From positions 1-64,000 of the forward strand of contig JAKQNF010000033.1 of the NCBI GenBank assembly GCA_029565935.1: 64,000 bases of DNA, given 5' to 3'. Below are positions 33,845 through 42,329 of this stretch, in pieces (within the stretch, counting starts at the first letter, position 1; every line of letters starts with the position of its first letter). A program made the position numbers and the translations under genes. The DNA comes from Bacillota bacterium (GTDB lineage: Bacteria > Bacillota > DTU025 > MWDF01). The notes under the pieces are model-generated. The model was not told the DNA's origin and made no database searches. It saw nothing but the letters and a program-made list of their open reading frames with translations.

Positions 33845-34918
33845 TCATTCCGGTATTATCAGGGCGGCGGACTTCGGGAAACCTACCTTAACTTCCGTGC
33901 CCCAGGCTAGTTCTTTGTGATCGAGAGGGTCTTTTATATCGACCTTGGTCATCAGTGAGCCTTCGTGTTCGATTTCGTACCTGAGGGCATTGCCCATGTA
34001 GCTCACGAAGCTCACCTTGCCGGACAAGACGTTGTCGAAGCTCACTTGCGATGCAGCCTCTACTACGTGCACGTTCTCCGGCCTTACGGCCACCGTGCAC
34101 CTGTCGCCGGACTTGCAGTCACTGTTGCTCCTCCCCGTCATCATGCCGACCGGCGTATCGACGCTGATCCAGCCCTCCGAGGTCGATTTTATGGTGCCTC
34201 CGATCAGGTTGTTCGTCCCTATGAAATCGGCCACGAATTTCGTAACGGGCTTCTCGTACAGCTCATGCGGGTTTCCAACCTGCACCAGCTTGCCCTCGTT
34301 CATTATCCCGATCCTGTCGGAAAGCGTAAGGGCCTCCTCCTGGTCGTGAGTCACGTAGACCGTAGTTATGCCTAGGGCCTGCTGCAACTTCCTGATCTCG
34401 GCCCTTACGGACCCTCTGATCTTCGCGTCCAGGTTCGACAATGGCTCGTCAAGAAGGAGCACGTCCGGATTGAGGGCCAGCGCCCTTGCCAGGGCCACCC
34501 TCTGCTGCTGTCCGCCGGACAGCTGGCCCGGATAACGGCTCTCGTATCCTACGAGTCCCACCTTTGTCAAAGCCTCGTTTACGAGCTTCGGCCAATCGGA
34601 TTTGGGTATGTGCTTGAACTGCAGCCCGTAAGCCACGTTCTTGAAGACGGTCATGTGGGGCCACAGGGCGTAGTTCTGGAACACCATCCCGATGTTCCTC
34701 TTCGACGTAGGGATGTCCTGGACTTCGTTCCCACCGAAGTAGATCTTCCCCTCGTTTGGTATGTAAAAGCCGGCGATTAGCCTCAGTGTAGTGGTCTTCC
34801 CGCATCCTGACGGGCCAAGCAACGTGAACAGCTCGCCGTCTTTGATTTCAAGGTCTACTCTGCTCAGCGCCTCGAACTTGGCGAAACGCTTGGTGACTCC
34901 TACTAGCTTAATTTCCAT
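33845..34918 (-). CDS. ABC importer ATPase, FbpC/PotA class
   Basis: This 357-residue ATPase has Walker A GPSGCGKTTTLRLIAGF, a Q-loop in FQNYALWPHM, signature LSGGQQQRVALARALA, Walker B VLLLDEPLSNLD, H-loop YVTHDQEEALTLSDR and a TOBE-type C-terminus including VAVRPENVHVVE. The ATG at 34918 after GAGGTGAAATCC is chosen; an in-frame ATG 39 bases earlier adds an atypical leader. It serves the permease 38 bases downstream. Confidence 0.92.
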   Translation of the reverse strand: MEIKLVGVTKRFAKFEALSRVDLEIKDGELFTLLGPSGCGKTTTLRLIAGFYIPNEGKIYFGGNEVQDIPTSKRNIGMVFQNYALWPHMTVFKNVAYGLQFKHIPKSDWPKLVNEALTKVGLVGYESRYPGQLSGGQQQRVALARALALNPDVLLLDEPLSNLDAKIRGSVRAEIRKLQQALGITTVYVTHDQEEALTLSDRIGIMNEGKLVQVGNPHELYEKPVTKFVADFIGTNNLIGGTIKSTSEGWISVDTPVGMMTGRSNSDCKSGDRCTVAVRPENVHVVEAASQVSFDNVLSGKVSFVSYMGNALRYEIEHEGSLMTKVDIKDPLDHKELAWGTEVKVGFPKSAALIIPE

Positions 34919-34970
34919 GGATTTCACCTCAACGAAATCTATAGGCATGCTTAACATAGGGCAGAAACAA

Positions 34971-35002
34971 AGCGCGGACGGGCAGATAAGCCCGCCCGCG
35001 CT
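34971..35002 (-). promoter_or_regulatory. Intercistronic hairpin between SBP and ATPase genes
   Basis: AGCGCGGACGGGC (34971-34983) pairs with GCCCGCCCGCGCT (34990-35002), one mismatch. On the minus strand TTTGTTT follows, so it could act as a partial terminator that leaves the binding-protein gene more highly expressed. Confidence 0.7.
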
Positions 35003-35023
35003 GCTATTCGTTCGGATGTCTGC

Positions 35024-36151
35024 CTAGTACTTCTTCTTCAGTTCCTCGATCTTGGCGAAGATATTGTCGCGGAAGTACTTGTTGACGGCATCATACCTTC
35101 CGTCGGCGAGGATGTTGTCATATGTGTTCTCTACCTTGCCTTCGAAATAGGACCTGCGCCCGCCGTAGAACTGCACTGCCAGCTCTGCCGTCGAGCCCGC
35201 GGGGCCCTCGACTTTCAGGTCGGGCATGATGGGGAACAAACCGCGGTCGATGAAGAGCCTCTGGCCCTCATCGGTGAGTAGATATTCGATGAACGCTTTG
35301 GCCGCGTTCGGATTCTTGCAGTTTTTAATGACTGCGATGGGTTCGGGGGTTACGTAGCATCCCTCGGGGGCCACGTACTTGATGTCATAGCCGTTCAAGA
35401 ACTCCTCGAACGCCATGTAGCTGGGCACTGCGAAGCCTATCGCATACTCGCCCTTGGCTACCACAGACGGAACGTCCTTCGAACGGGCCACGAACTGTCC
35501 GGTGTAGGCGCCCATCTTGGCGAGCCACTCCCAGCCCTTTGCCTCGCCCAACCTTTGGAGTATGACTTCATACGTCGCATGGCTCGAGCTCGAGTTGTCG
35601 GGAGTGCACTGGGCGATCTGCCCTTTCATCTTGGGGTTGGAAAGCATATCGTCCCATGTCTTGGGGGCGGTCAGCCTAAGTCTCCTGACGAGAAGGCCTT
35701 CGTTGTAGACTATCCCGTAAGGCTCCAGCGCGGTGCCTGTCCAATATCCTTTGGGATCCTTGAGTGGAAGCGGCTTGGGAGTGCCCATGGAGACGGGTAT
35801 CTTGTCCAAAAGCGCCAGTGGAGCTTCGTGCTTGATGAGGAAGCCGTCTGCGGCGAGCCCGTCATATACTACGGTCTCTCCGCCCCAGATGATGTCGGCT
35901 TGGGGATTTACTCCCCATTCACGGATCATTCCTGCGGCTACCTGGGTGCCCTTCGAAGTGTTGCTGACCTTGACATCGATTCCGTACTTGGCCTTAGCCC
36001 ACTTCACGAAACCTTCGAGTGCAGCGTCCGAAACGAACTTGGCGACAGGTGTTACGACGTTTAGCTCGGCTTCGATCTTAGCGGGGGCTGCCATGGCCAC
36101 GCTCGTGACCAAAAGGACCGCCATGAGTGCTAGTACCAGTACTTTCCTCAC
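35024..36151 (-). CDS. ABC importer substrate-binding protein, Fe3+ class
   Basis: This 375-residue periplasmic protein has a signal peptide (LVLALMAVLLVTSVAMA) and begins AELNVVTPVAKFVSDAALEGF, the usual SBP_bac_1/6 fold start. It contains PYGIVYNEGLLVRRLRLTAPKTWDDML, which matches the family hinge. It is related to, but clearly distinct from, the binding protein at 18162. The start is a GTG with GGGAGGG upstream. A ferric-iron or similar anion ligand is likely but not proven. Confidence 0.88.
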   Translation of the reverse strand: MRKVLVLALMAVLLVTSVAMAAPAKIEAELNVVTPVAKFVSDAALEGFVKWAKAKYGIDVKVSNTSKGTQVAAGMIREWGVNPQADIIWGGETVVYDGLAADGFLIKHEAPLALLDKIPVSMGTPKPLPLKDPKGYWTGTALEPYGIVYNEGLLVRRLRLTAPKTWDDMLSNPKMKGQIAQCTPDNSSSSHATYEVILQRLGEAKGWEWLAKMGAYTGQFVARSKDVPSVVAKGEYAIGFAVPSYMAFEEFLNGYDIKYVAPEGCYVTPEPIAVIKNCKNPNAAKAFIEYLLTDEGQRLFIDRGLFPIMPDLKVEGPAGSTAELAVQFYGGRRSYFEGKVENTYDNILADGRYDAVNKYFRDNIFAKIEELKKKY

Positions 36152-36412
36152 TCTTATCCCTCCCGTTTTTGATTTGCTTATGATGTGGCATACTAGACGG
36201 ATATGTTTGTCTTCCTTTTACATTATGACTTATCGGCATAAAGTTTGCACCTGTAAGAGGTACCAATAATCACATACGATGTATCTTTGCAGTTAAAAGG
36301 CCTAAGCAACTCGTTTCCGCACGGTCGGGCGGTGTCCGTTCAACCGCCATGACAGGGCCCTTTAGTATTGAAATGATGGCCTGACAGATGATATTATTGT
36401 AAAGCTAGCCGC
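36152..36412. other. Intergenic region between importer and tRNA genes
   Basis: This 261-base spacer must carry the promoter of the importer operon (minus) and of the tRNA pair (plus). A CATAAT lies on the minus strand about 75 bases before the binding-protein start, with no good -35 box. No gene was recognised. Confidence 0.4.
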
Positions 36413-36488
36413 GCTCCCATGGTCTAGAGGTCTAGGACACCGCCCTTTCAAGGCGATAACACGGGTTCGAATCCCGTTGGGAGTGCCA
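36413..36488 (+). tRNA. tRNA-Glu (anticodon TTC)
   Basis: A 76-base cloverleaf. Acceptor GCTCCCA pairs with TGGGAGT (one G-U). The anticodon stem CCGCC/GGCGA-side encloses loop CTTTCAA with anticodon TTC. The T arm is ACGGG-TTCGAAT-CCCGT. Discriminator G and an encoded CCA end. Confidence 0.95.
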
Positions 36489-36562
36489 GACTGAAACCGT
36501 TGACCTGGAAGACGGGTTGATGGAGAATATACATGGCGCCTTCTGATCCTAGGCGCCGTCAT

Positions 36563-36638
36563 GGGGCAATAGCTCAGCTGGCAGAGCACCTGCGTCACAT
36601 GTAGGGGGTCACAGGTTCAAGTCCTGTTTGCCCCACCA
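36563..36638 (+). tRNA. tRNA-Val (anticodon CAC)
   Basis: A 76-base cloverleaf. Acceptor GGGGCAA pairs with TTGCCCC. The D arm contains AGCTCAGCTGGCAGAGC. Anticodon stem CCTGC/GTAGG with loop GTCACAT gives anticodon CAC. The T arm is ACAGG-TTCAAGT-CCTGT. Discriminator A and an encoded CCA. Confidence 0.93.
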
Positions 36639-36649
36639 TGACAACCGAC

Positions 36650-36684
36650 AGCGCCAAAGTCCACAAGACTGAGGCGCTTTTTTC
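36650..36684 (+). terminator. Terminator after tRNA genes
   Basis: AGCGCC (36650-36655) pairs with GGCGCT (36673-36678), with inner AGTC/GACT pairs, then a run of T to 36683. It ends the tRNA transcript. Confidence 0.8.
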
Positions 36685-36736
36685 ATGACAGGTTTCACCT
36701 CAAAGTTAGCCGGGATACTACCGAGGCCCCCGGTCG

Positions 36737-37141
36737 CTATCTGAGGACAAGATATACCCTGTAGATGATCAAAAGCCACAGGGAGACTATGAAGATAGCC
36801 GCAGCCCAGTTTTTCGGTTTCAAAGAAAGCGGCCTACGAAGCGCCTCCTGCCTGCACCGCTCAAGCACGTCCGAGGGTATCATCCTGATTACAAGGGCTA
36901 TCCCCAAGGGTAACAGTATCACGTCGTCCAGGTATCCCAGAACGGGGATGAAGTCGGGAATCAGGTCAATCGGACTTAGCGCGTAACCCACCACAACGGT
37001 CGCTACGACCTTCGCATGCCATGGAGTCTTAGGATCCCGGATGGCGAAGTACAGCGCCACAATATCGCGCTTAAGCGCCTTGGCCCAGTTTTCGATCCTG
37101 TCTTTTAACGCCAGCCGCCCTTTTCCGTCAGTCCCTGTCAT
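36737..37141 (-). CDS. DUF1232 (YkvA-like) membrane protein
   Basis: This 134-residue protein has the YkvA/DUF1232 core TPWHAKVVATVVVGYALSPIDLIPDFIPVLGYLDDVILL (read in parts), an amphipathic membrane-associated helix pair, plus a C-terminal membrane helix (AAIFIVSLWLLIIYRVYLVL). The family is widespread and of unknown function; some members are toxins or membrane-stress proteins. The ATG at 37141 with GGAGAT upstream is preferred over the ATG at 37165. Confidence 0.85.
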   Translation of the reverse strand: MTGTDGKGRLALKDRIENWAKALKRDIVALYFAIRDPKTPWHAKVVATVVVGYALSPIDLIPDFIPVLGYLDDVILLPLGIALVIRMIPSDVLERCRQEALRRPLSLKPKNWAAAIFIVSLWLLIIYRVYLVLR

Positions 37142-37275
37142 AGCATCTCCAGCCCAGATCCTCATAAGAGGATCATCCTGGCATTACACGTCTTCATTAT
37201 CGTCCAAGCGAGGATCTTCTTTAATACAAGTCCGCAGGGTATGTCCCATGGCCTAATCATCGGAGCAGGAGTAAA

Positions 37276-38007
37276 TCACACGGCAGGCAATATGCCCTCC
37301 TCGCCTAGGTCCTTTAGGACTACGGCGGGGTTGTCAGTGAAAAGCCTTCTTGCCGCTTGATCGCCAAACCTCGACTTTACGCTCTCTACCGCAGTCATGT
37401 ACAGCGCCAGCTTTTCAGGCGTATGGGCGTCAGTGGCGCAAATCTGGCAAAGGCCTTCCTCTATCATCAAGAACGCCGTTTCCATAGAAGCCGGGCCGTT
37501 CCTGCCGATTATATCCCCCATCGACACCTGTCCGTACGCACCCATCTGCCTTGCCTTCCTCATCGGTTCGGGATTGTCCCACATCACAGAGCAGCGTTCA
37601 GGATGTGCGATGATCGGTACCAGACCTAGCCCTCTTATCTTCTCTATGCAGCTGTAGATGGTAGAAGCGCCCGTCGAGTTGGAGAATTCAGTAAGCAGGT
37701 ACTTGCCGCCGGCGAGGGTAAGGAGCCTTAGGCCTTCTTTATGCCTGTCCACCGCCTCGCCCCTCATGACGTTGAACTCACATCCCTTATGCACGACAGT
37801 GGAGATGCCTTCGGCTCTTGCGGCTTTGTTCAGGTCCCTTACGGTCCTTTCGATCTGCGTCATGTCATCAACGGCCCATGAATGGGGCGTCGCGATAATG
37901 TCGGTGACCCCGCATCTTTCGGCTACTGAAAGCATTAAGAGGGCCTCGTCGATGTCCATGGCCCCGTCGTCGAGGCCTTGCAGGATATGTATGTGTATAT
38001 CTATCAT
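37276..38007 (-). CDS. PHP-type tyrosine-protein phosphatase (CpsB/YwqE-like)
   Basis: This 243-residue metal-dependent phosphatase of the polymerase-and-histidinol-phosphatase fold has metal-binding motifs MIDIHIHILQGLDDGA (residues 1-16), IIATPHSW, GLVPIIAHPERCSVM and CATDAHTP. Family members remove phosphate from tyrosine kinases of capsule or exopolysaccharide assembly. No partner kinase is present here. The ribosome site GGAGG precedes the ATG. Confidence 0.9.
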   Translation of the reverse strand: MIDIHIHILQGLDDGAMDIDEALLMLSVAERCGVTDIIATPHSWAVDDMTQIERTVRDLNKAARAEGISTVVHKGCEFNVMRGEAVDRHKEGLRLLTLAGGKYLLTEFSNSTGASTIYSCIEKIRGLGLVPIIAHPERCSVMWDNPEPMRKARQMGAYGQVSMGDIIGRNGPASMETAFLMIEEGLCQICATDAHTPEKLALYMTAVESVKSRFGDQAARRLFTDNPAVVLKDLGEEGILPAV

Positions 38008-38125
38008 CGCAACCTCCGGTATGAGATGAATCTACCATAATGATGCCCCTTTTTCATTCCTTCACGTGATTAGCAGGAAGCGGGCCCTGCCTCATAATCT
38101 TCCTTACACAGAGGAGGTGCTGGAC

Positions 38126-38434
38126 TTGAAAAGGGTGACACTGGCTCTGCTCGCCGTTTCTCTTTTAGCGTTACAGATGTTCGCGAAGGTTGCCGGCAGT
38201 ACTGGCAGCGAAGGGGTCGGATACCTCGCCTCTATAGACCGGATCGGGGATGGCTTTACTGTACTCGTCCTAGAAGACGGTCATACATTCGCCCTGCCGG
38301 ATTATGTCATCGGTCCCGACGCAGAAGAAGGGTCCGTGCTGCAAATCCGCGTTTTCCTTGATTCAGCGGCGACAGATGCCTGCAAGGAAGCATCTTTGCT
38401 GACGATCGAGGAGCTAGTAGGTGTTTCTCGTTAG
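38126..38434 (+). CDS. Secreted DUF3006-like protein
   Basis: This 102-residue protein has a signal peptide (MKRVTLALLAVSLLALQMFA) and one small beta domain: ASIDRIGDGFTVLVLEDG, LPDYVIGPDAEEGSVLQIRV, which resembles DUF3006. DUF3006 proteins are often found beside ComEC-like metallo-beta-lactamases, as here. The TTG at 38126 with GAGGAGGTG eight bases upstream is chosen; the longer in-frame reading from 38066 lacks a signal peptide. It is 55 bases before the hydrolase gene. Confidence 0.75.
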   Translation: MKRVTLALLAVSLLALQMFAKVAGSTGSEGVGYLASIDRIGDGFTVLVLEDGHTFALPDYVIGPDAEEGSVLQIRVFLDSAATDACKEASLLTIEELVGVSR

Positions 38435-38488
38435 CATATGGCTTTTCTTGATGGTATCATCTAATTGGAATGGTTTGGGAGGGTTTCT

Positions 38489-39595
38489 ATGAGAAGGAAA
38501 GTATCCTCTGGCCGGATAACAGCCTGCTCCATTTACGGCATCGTGGCGCTGCTCATGATTGCCGCTTTTATTTGTACGCCTGATCACGGATTTAGGGCCG
38601 GTGCGGCCAAGGCGGAAAAAGGCGGCCTGCTTGAGATTATCCTGATCGACGTCGGACAGGGAGACAGCACCCTCGTAAAATCCCCGGACGGTAGGTTCCT
38701 TCTGATCGATTCTGGGGAATCGAAGAATATCGGGGCGGTAATCAACGCGCTCAAGGGGGCCGGGGCCGAAAAGCTCGATTATGTCGTATCGACACACCCA
38801 CATTCGGACCACATAGGAGGATTTCCCAAGATCCTGGGGCAGTTTACGGTAAATGAGGTTTTCGACATCGGAAAGCCGCATACTACCAGCACATACAGGA
38901 ACTACCTTGAAGCCGTCAGATCCAGCGGCGCCAAGTTCAACCTTGCCAGGGCAGGTGTCTCATTCATGCTCGGGTCCTCGGTGAAAGTCTCGTTCCTCTG
39001 GCCAGATGACGACATGCCGAACGACATTAACGATTCCTCATGTGTGTTACTCATCGAATACCTGCAGTTCGACGCCTTGTTCGCAGGAGACATAGGGTCA
39101 AATCTGGAAGGGATGCTCATAGACGAGGAGATGATCCCGGACGTTGAACTTCTGAAAGCAGCCCACCATGGCAGCAAATACTCAAGCTCAGCATCCTTCC
39201 TGGAGTCGGCGTCGCCCGAGCTGGTTGTAATACAAGTCGGAAATGGCAACGACTACGGTTACCCCCATCCGCAGGCCATCGGAAGGATCGAGGCGGTAAG
39301 TGCCGAGGTCTTCAGGACGGACAGGGACGGTAGCATCACGGTGACCAGCGACGGGAACAACTGGTGGGTCCGTTCCGACAGAGGACGGATCGCAGGAGGC
39401 AAGGCGGAGGGCGGCTTGACGCAGCTTGAACACGTCTCCGACCTGATCTATGTGGGAAGCGTCAATTCGGCAGTCTTCCATCTGCAAGAGTGCGATTCAG
39501 TGAAAGACATCCTCAAAGCCAACCTGGTCGTCTACTCGAACAGGGAAGAAGCCGTAGGGAAGGGCAAACGCCCATGCAAGGTCTGCAATCCATGA
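38489..39595 (+). CDS. Secreted ComEC-type metallo-beta-lactamase-fold hydrolase with Ada-like tail
   Basis: This 368-residue protein has a membrane anchor or signal peptide at about residues 9-28 and then a free-standing metallo-beta-lactamase domain like the C-terminal part of ComEC/Rec2: LEIILIDVGQGDSTLVKSPDG, HPHSDH at 103-108, LFAGDIGSNLE, LLKAAHHGSKYSSS. From about 320 a short domain (YVGSVNSAVFHLQECDSVKDI, then KRPCKVCNP) resembles the Ada zinc-binding domain found in some competence-like hydrolases. Substrates may be nucleic acid or phosphodiesters outside the cell, which is an inference. The ATG at 38489 follows GGGAGGG. It lies between two DUF3006 genes. Confidence 0.9.
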   Translation: MRRKVSSGRITACSIYGIVALLMIAAFICTPDHGFRAGAAKAEKGGLLEIILIDVGQGDSTLVKSPDGRFLLIDSGESKNIGAVINALKGAGAEKLDYVVSTHPHSDHIGGFPKILGQFTVNEVFDIGKPHTTSTYRNYLEAVRSSGAKFNLARAGVSFMLGSSVKVSFLWPDDDMPNDINDSSCVLLIEYLQFDALFAGDIGSNLEGMLIDEEMIPDVELLKAAHHGSKYSSSASFLESASPELVVIQVGNGNDYGYPHPQAIGRIEAVSAEVFRTDRDGSITVTSDGNNWWVRSDRGRIAGGKAEGGLTQLEHVSDLIYVGSVNSAVFHLQECDSVKDILKANLVVYSNREEAVGKGKRPCKVCNP

Positions 39596-39608
39596 CGGAG
39601 GTGCGAAG

Positions 39609-39836
39609 ATGAGGGCAATATTCGCCATCGACAGGATGGAAGATAAGAAGTGCGTCATTATCGACTGCGCCGACCCTTCGATTAGTGCCGTTTGGCCCTT
39701 GGAGGCGCTTCCCGAAGGCGCAGCCGAGGGGGACTTGCTGGTCTTCACGATCGACCTGGACAAGTCGGGACGAAAAGAAGAAGAGCAGAAGGTAAAGGGC
39801 ATCATAAAAGATTTACTGGAACGTTCGGGCCGTTGA
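39609..39836 (+). CDS. DUF3006 protein, cytoplasmic
   Basis: This 75-residue protein starts MRAIFAIDRMEDKKCVIIDC and continues LPEGAAEGDLLVFTIDLDKSGRKEEE, a clear DUF3006 pattern (strand, LPEGA.EGD, charged helix). No signal peptide. It lies 13 bases after the hydrolase stop, with CGGAGGTGCG upstream. DUF3006 function is unknown, but its repeated pairing with ComEC-like hydrolases suggests a shared task. Confidence 0.85.
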   Translation: MRAIFAIDRMEDKKCVIIDCADPSISAVWPLEALPEGAAEGDLLVFTIDLDKSGRKEEEQKVKGIIKDLLERSGR

Positions 39837-39853
39837 CTTTACCGTTCCATGAG

Positions 39854-39889
39854 AAGGCCGCCCGGCATATATCAACGCCGGGCGGCCTT
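39854..39889. terminator. Strong bidirectional terminator
   Basis: A perfect thirteen-base stem AAGGCCGCCCGGC (39854-39866) / GCCGGGCGGCCTT (39877-39889), with CCTTTTTT a little downstream on the plus strand. It separates convergent genes. Confidence 0.85.
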
Positions 39890-39902
39890 ACCGCATCCTT
39901 TT

Positions 39903-41036
39903 TTACTTTATCTCCTTGAGGGTGAGCAATATCTCGAAAGGTTTCTGGTCGGTTGGATATTGGTAGTACTTGACCATGTAACCATCCTCAGGCCTGAAAT
40001 AGGCATCGGCCATGAAGAATCCGTCCTTAAAGTGCAGCAGCCTGGTGGTGCCGAAACCGCTGAGCTCCACGTTCCCGCCAGCCTTCACTATCGAGCCTAT
40101 CTCATCTTCCTCAAAGTAGACGGCACCTTCTTCTATGTACTTGAACGCCTCAATCGGCATCCAGAGCATGAGGCCGTCCGTGCTCATCTCGGAGATGACC
40201 CGGTCGCCTTCAGAGGAGCCCAGCTCCTCCGAATTCAGGGACTGGAGCATATAGGCCCATGAGGAGAAGTTCTGGTCTGACACGAACGTCATCACGCCGG
40301 TAGCGGCTGTCCCGTCCTCCCACGTCACGTCCATATCGTACGAAATGCTGATGCCCTCCTTGAGGCCGGTGAGGCCGTAATCCAGCCAGGGGGCGAAGTA
40401 CTCCACGTACTTGCTGAACTTGACCGAGCTGCCGCCAGTATAGTTTCCCGCCTCGTCATATGTATACCCGTCAAGCAAGAGCAGCAGTCCGTCATCCTTG
40501 CCGTAATAGAGTTCGGTCTCTGTCATGCCGTCCGCGCTTTTTATGAACGTGTACCAGGCATCCTTTTCGGTCCCGCTCGTTTCGTCCATGCTGACTAGCT
40601 CGAACAGACCCGACTTGACGCCGGGCGCGTCCTCTCCCTTGAAGATCTCGGGGCTTATCCAGACTTCACCGAGGCCCGGATAATCGATCATGAAGGAGTA
40701 CTGGCTGAAATCCGACAGGCTCCCCGAATCGTCGAAATCAGCGACGTAGCAGTTCGTAAGCACGTGGTCCTTGCCAACGCCAGCGATGTCGAACACCAGC
40801 TTGGCCGTATCCGTAACGTTGTCGTCCTTGTCATAGTAAAGCACGTCATAGAATAACCTATAGCCTGTCATGAGCCAGTCCGGACCAGGCAGCGTCCCCA
40901 GCTCGGGTATGAGCTCCAGGAGGGCCTCGTTGTGGCTGTTGGGCTCAGGGATCGGTTCTGCCGCAAGGGACGGCAGCGCTGCTAACATCGCCAGTGAAAC
41001 GGCGATTACCAAGATAACGGTCTTCCTATAGGTCAT
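39903..41036 (-). CDS. Secreted protein of unknown function, tandem paralogue 1
   Basis: This 377-residue protein has a signal peptide (residues 1-25). The mature start EPIPEPNSHNEALLELIPEL is followed by PDWLMTGYRLFYDVLYY and beta-rich text rich in aromatic and acidic residues. It shares order and motifs with the next two genes: an N-terminal PNxxN stretch, WLMxGYRLFYDV, an LLLLDGYTYDEAGNY segment and a C-terminal FKDGFFMADAYFRPEDGYMVKY. No known domain was recognised. It is probably an exported or surface-held beta protein. The ribosome site GGAGGTG is strong. All three paralogues point the same way and form one operon-like block. Confidence 0.75.
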   Translation of the reverse strand: MTYRKTVILVIAVSLAMLAALPSLAAEPIPEPNSHNEALLELIPELGTLPGPDWLMTGYRLFYDVLYYDKDDNVTDTAKLVFDIAGVGKDHVLTNCYVADFDDSGSLSDFSQYSFMIDYPGLGEVWISPEIFKGEDAPGVKSGLFELVSMDETSGTEKDAWYTFIKSADGMTETELYYGKDDGLLLLLDGYTYDEAGNYTGGSSVKFSKYVEYFAPWLDYGLTGLKEGISISYDMDVTWEDGTAATGVMTFVSDQNFSSWAYMLQSLNSEELGSSEGDRVISEMSTDGLMLWMPIEAFKYIEEGAVYFEEDEIGSIVKAGGNVELSGFGTTRLLHFKDGFFMADAYFRPEDGYMVKYYQYPTDQKPFEILLTLKEIK

Positions 41037-41131
41037 ATCGCACCTCCGTTAGTGTCTGTTCGCTTATCTGAAGGAGCGACAGGCGCCTTGCCATGCCCTG
41101 TTCGCCCTTGCCGGTCCGAGCCTTATGCGGC

Positions 41132-42280
41132 TCACTGCCTTCTCAACGTGAATATCATATCAAAAGGCTCCTCCTTTGTAGGGGCTCTTCGATATTTGAC
41201 CATCAGGCCGTCCTCCTCGCGGAAATAGGAATCCGCGACCACGGGCCCGTCCTCGAAGTGGAGCACGACCGTCTTGCCGAGCGTCCCGAGATCCACCTGC
41301 CCGCCGGACGATACGCTCCCGCCCATTACGGCGTCCTCGAAGTAGGTGCCGCCGGCCCTGACGGTGGCAAAAGCTTCCTTCGGCAGCCAGAACAGGAGCC
41401 CGTCAGTGCAGAACTCCGATACCAGCAGCATGGTCTCCGGTCCTTCTTTCCTGCCCGGTCCGAACTTCTGGGCCAGCCTCGCCCAGCCGGCTTGGCTTTC
41501 CTTGACGGTGAAGGTTACTGTGCCGGTCTCCTTCTTCCCGTCCTTGTATACGAGCTCGTAGTCGTATTCCAGCTTCCTTCCCTCATAAAGCCCCGCAAGG
41601 CCGTATCCTAACCATGGGGCTTCGAATTCTGCGAAATCCGAGTACTGCATAGCCTTGCCGCCCTTGTAGTTGCCGGTCGCGTCGTAATCGTAGATGTCCA
41701 GAAGCAGCAGCAGGCCGTTGTCCCTTCCGTAGTACATGTCCGCGGACGATATGCCCGCCAGGTCGTTGGCTACCTCTACGCTCGCCATCCAGGCCTTTGA
41801 TTCAGGGTCGAAGGCGGCCATGTTCTCGAACGTCCCCAGCTCGAAAAGGCCCGATTTCACGCCAGGGGACGCTTCCCCCTTAAGGGCGTCCAGGCTTATC
41901 CAGGCTTCGCCCACTCCTGTGCGGTCTATCACCTCTCGCTCTCCGATACCATATCCTTCCAGGGCGTAGTTCTCGTCCACCCTGGCGGACTTGCTTACCG
42001 TGAGCACATAATCCTTACCCCTGCCCTTCACGTCAATCACGAGCAGGTACGTGTCGCTGACCCTGTCTTCTACGTCATAGTAGAACACGTCGTAGAAAAG
42101 CCTGTATCCTGGCATCAGCCACTGCGGGCACGCCAACGGGCCGAGCTCGGGAAGCTCTCTCATCAGTTCGGCGTTGTAGACATTAGGGGCAGGCACGGGA
42201 GCCACCGATGCCGACACCGACAGGAAGCCTGCGAGAATGAACAATGCCGCCGCTGTTGCCATAAAGCGCACCAATCTCAT
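41132..42280 (-). CDS. Secreted protein of unknown function, tandem paralogue 2
   Basis: This 382-residue protein is the closest relative of paralogue 1: PQWLMPGYRLFYDVFYYDVEDRV, LLLLDIYDYDATGNYKGGKAM and FEDGPVVADSYFREEDGLMVKY align with it directly. The signal peptide is FMATAAALFILAGFLSVSAS. Single cysteines are few. There is no membrane helix after the signal peptide and no lipobox. The ATG has GGGAGGTC upstream. Function unknown. Confidence 0.75.
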   Translation of the reverse strand: MRLVRFMATAAALFILAGFLSVSASVAPVPAPNVYNAELMRELPELGPLACPQWLMPGYRLFYDVFYYDVEDRVSDTYLLVIDVKGRGKDYVLTVSKSARVDENYALEGYGIGEREVIDRTGVGEAWISLDALKGEASPGVKSGLFELGTFENMAAFDPESKAWMASVEVANDLAGISSADMYYGRDNGLLLLLDIYDYDATGNYKGGKAMQYSDFAEFEAPWLGYGLAGLYEGRKLEYDYELVYKDGKKETGTVTFTVKESQAGWARLAQKFGPGRKEGPETMLLVSEFCTDGLLFWLPKEAFATVRAGGTYFEDAVMGGSVSSGGQVDLGTLGKTVVLHFEDGPVVADSYFREEDGLMVKYRRAPTKEEPFDMIFTLRRQ

Positions 42281-42329
42281 GTTAAGACCTCCCTGCCATC
42301 ATGACCGGTTGCGCGAATTTTCCGCTTTC

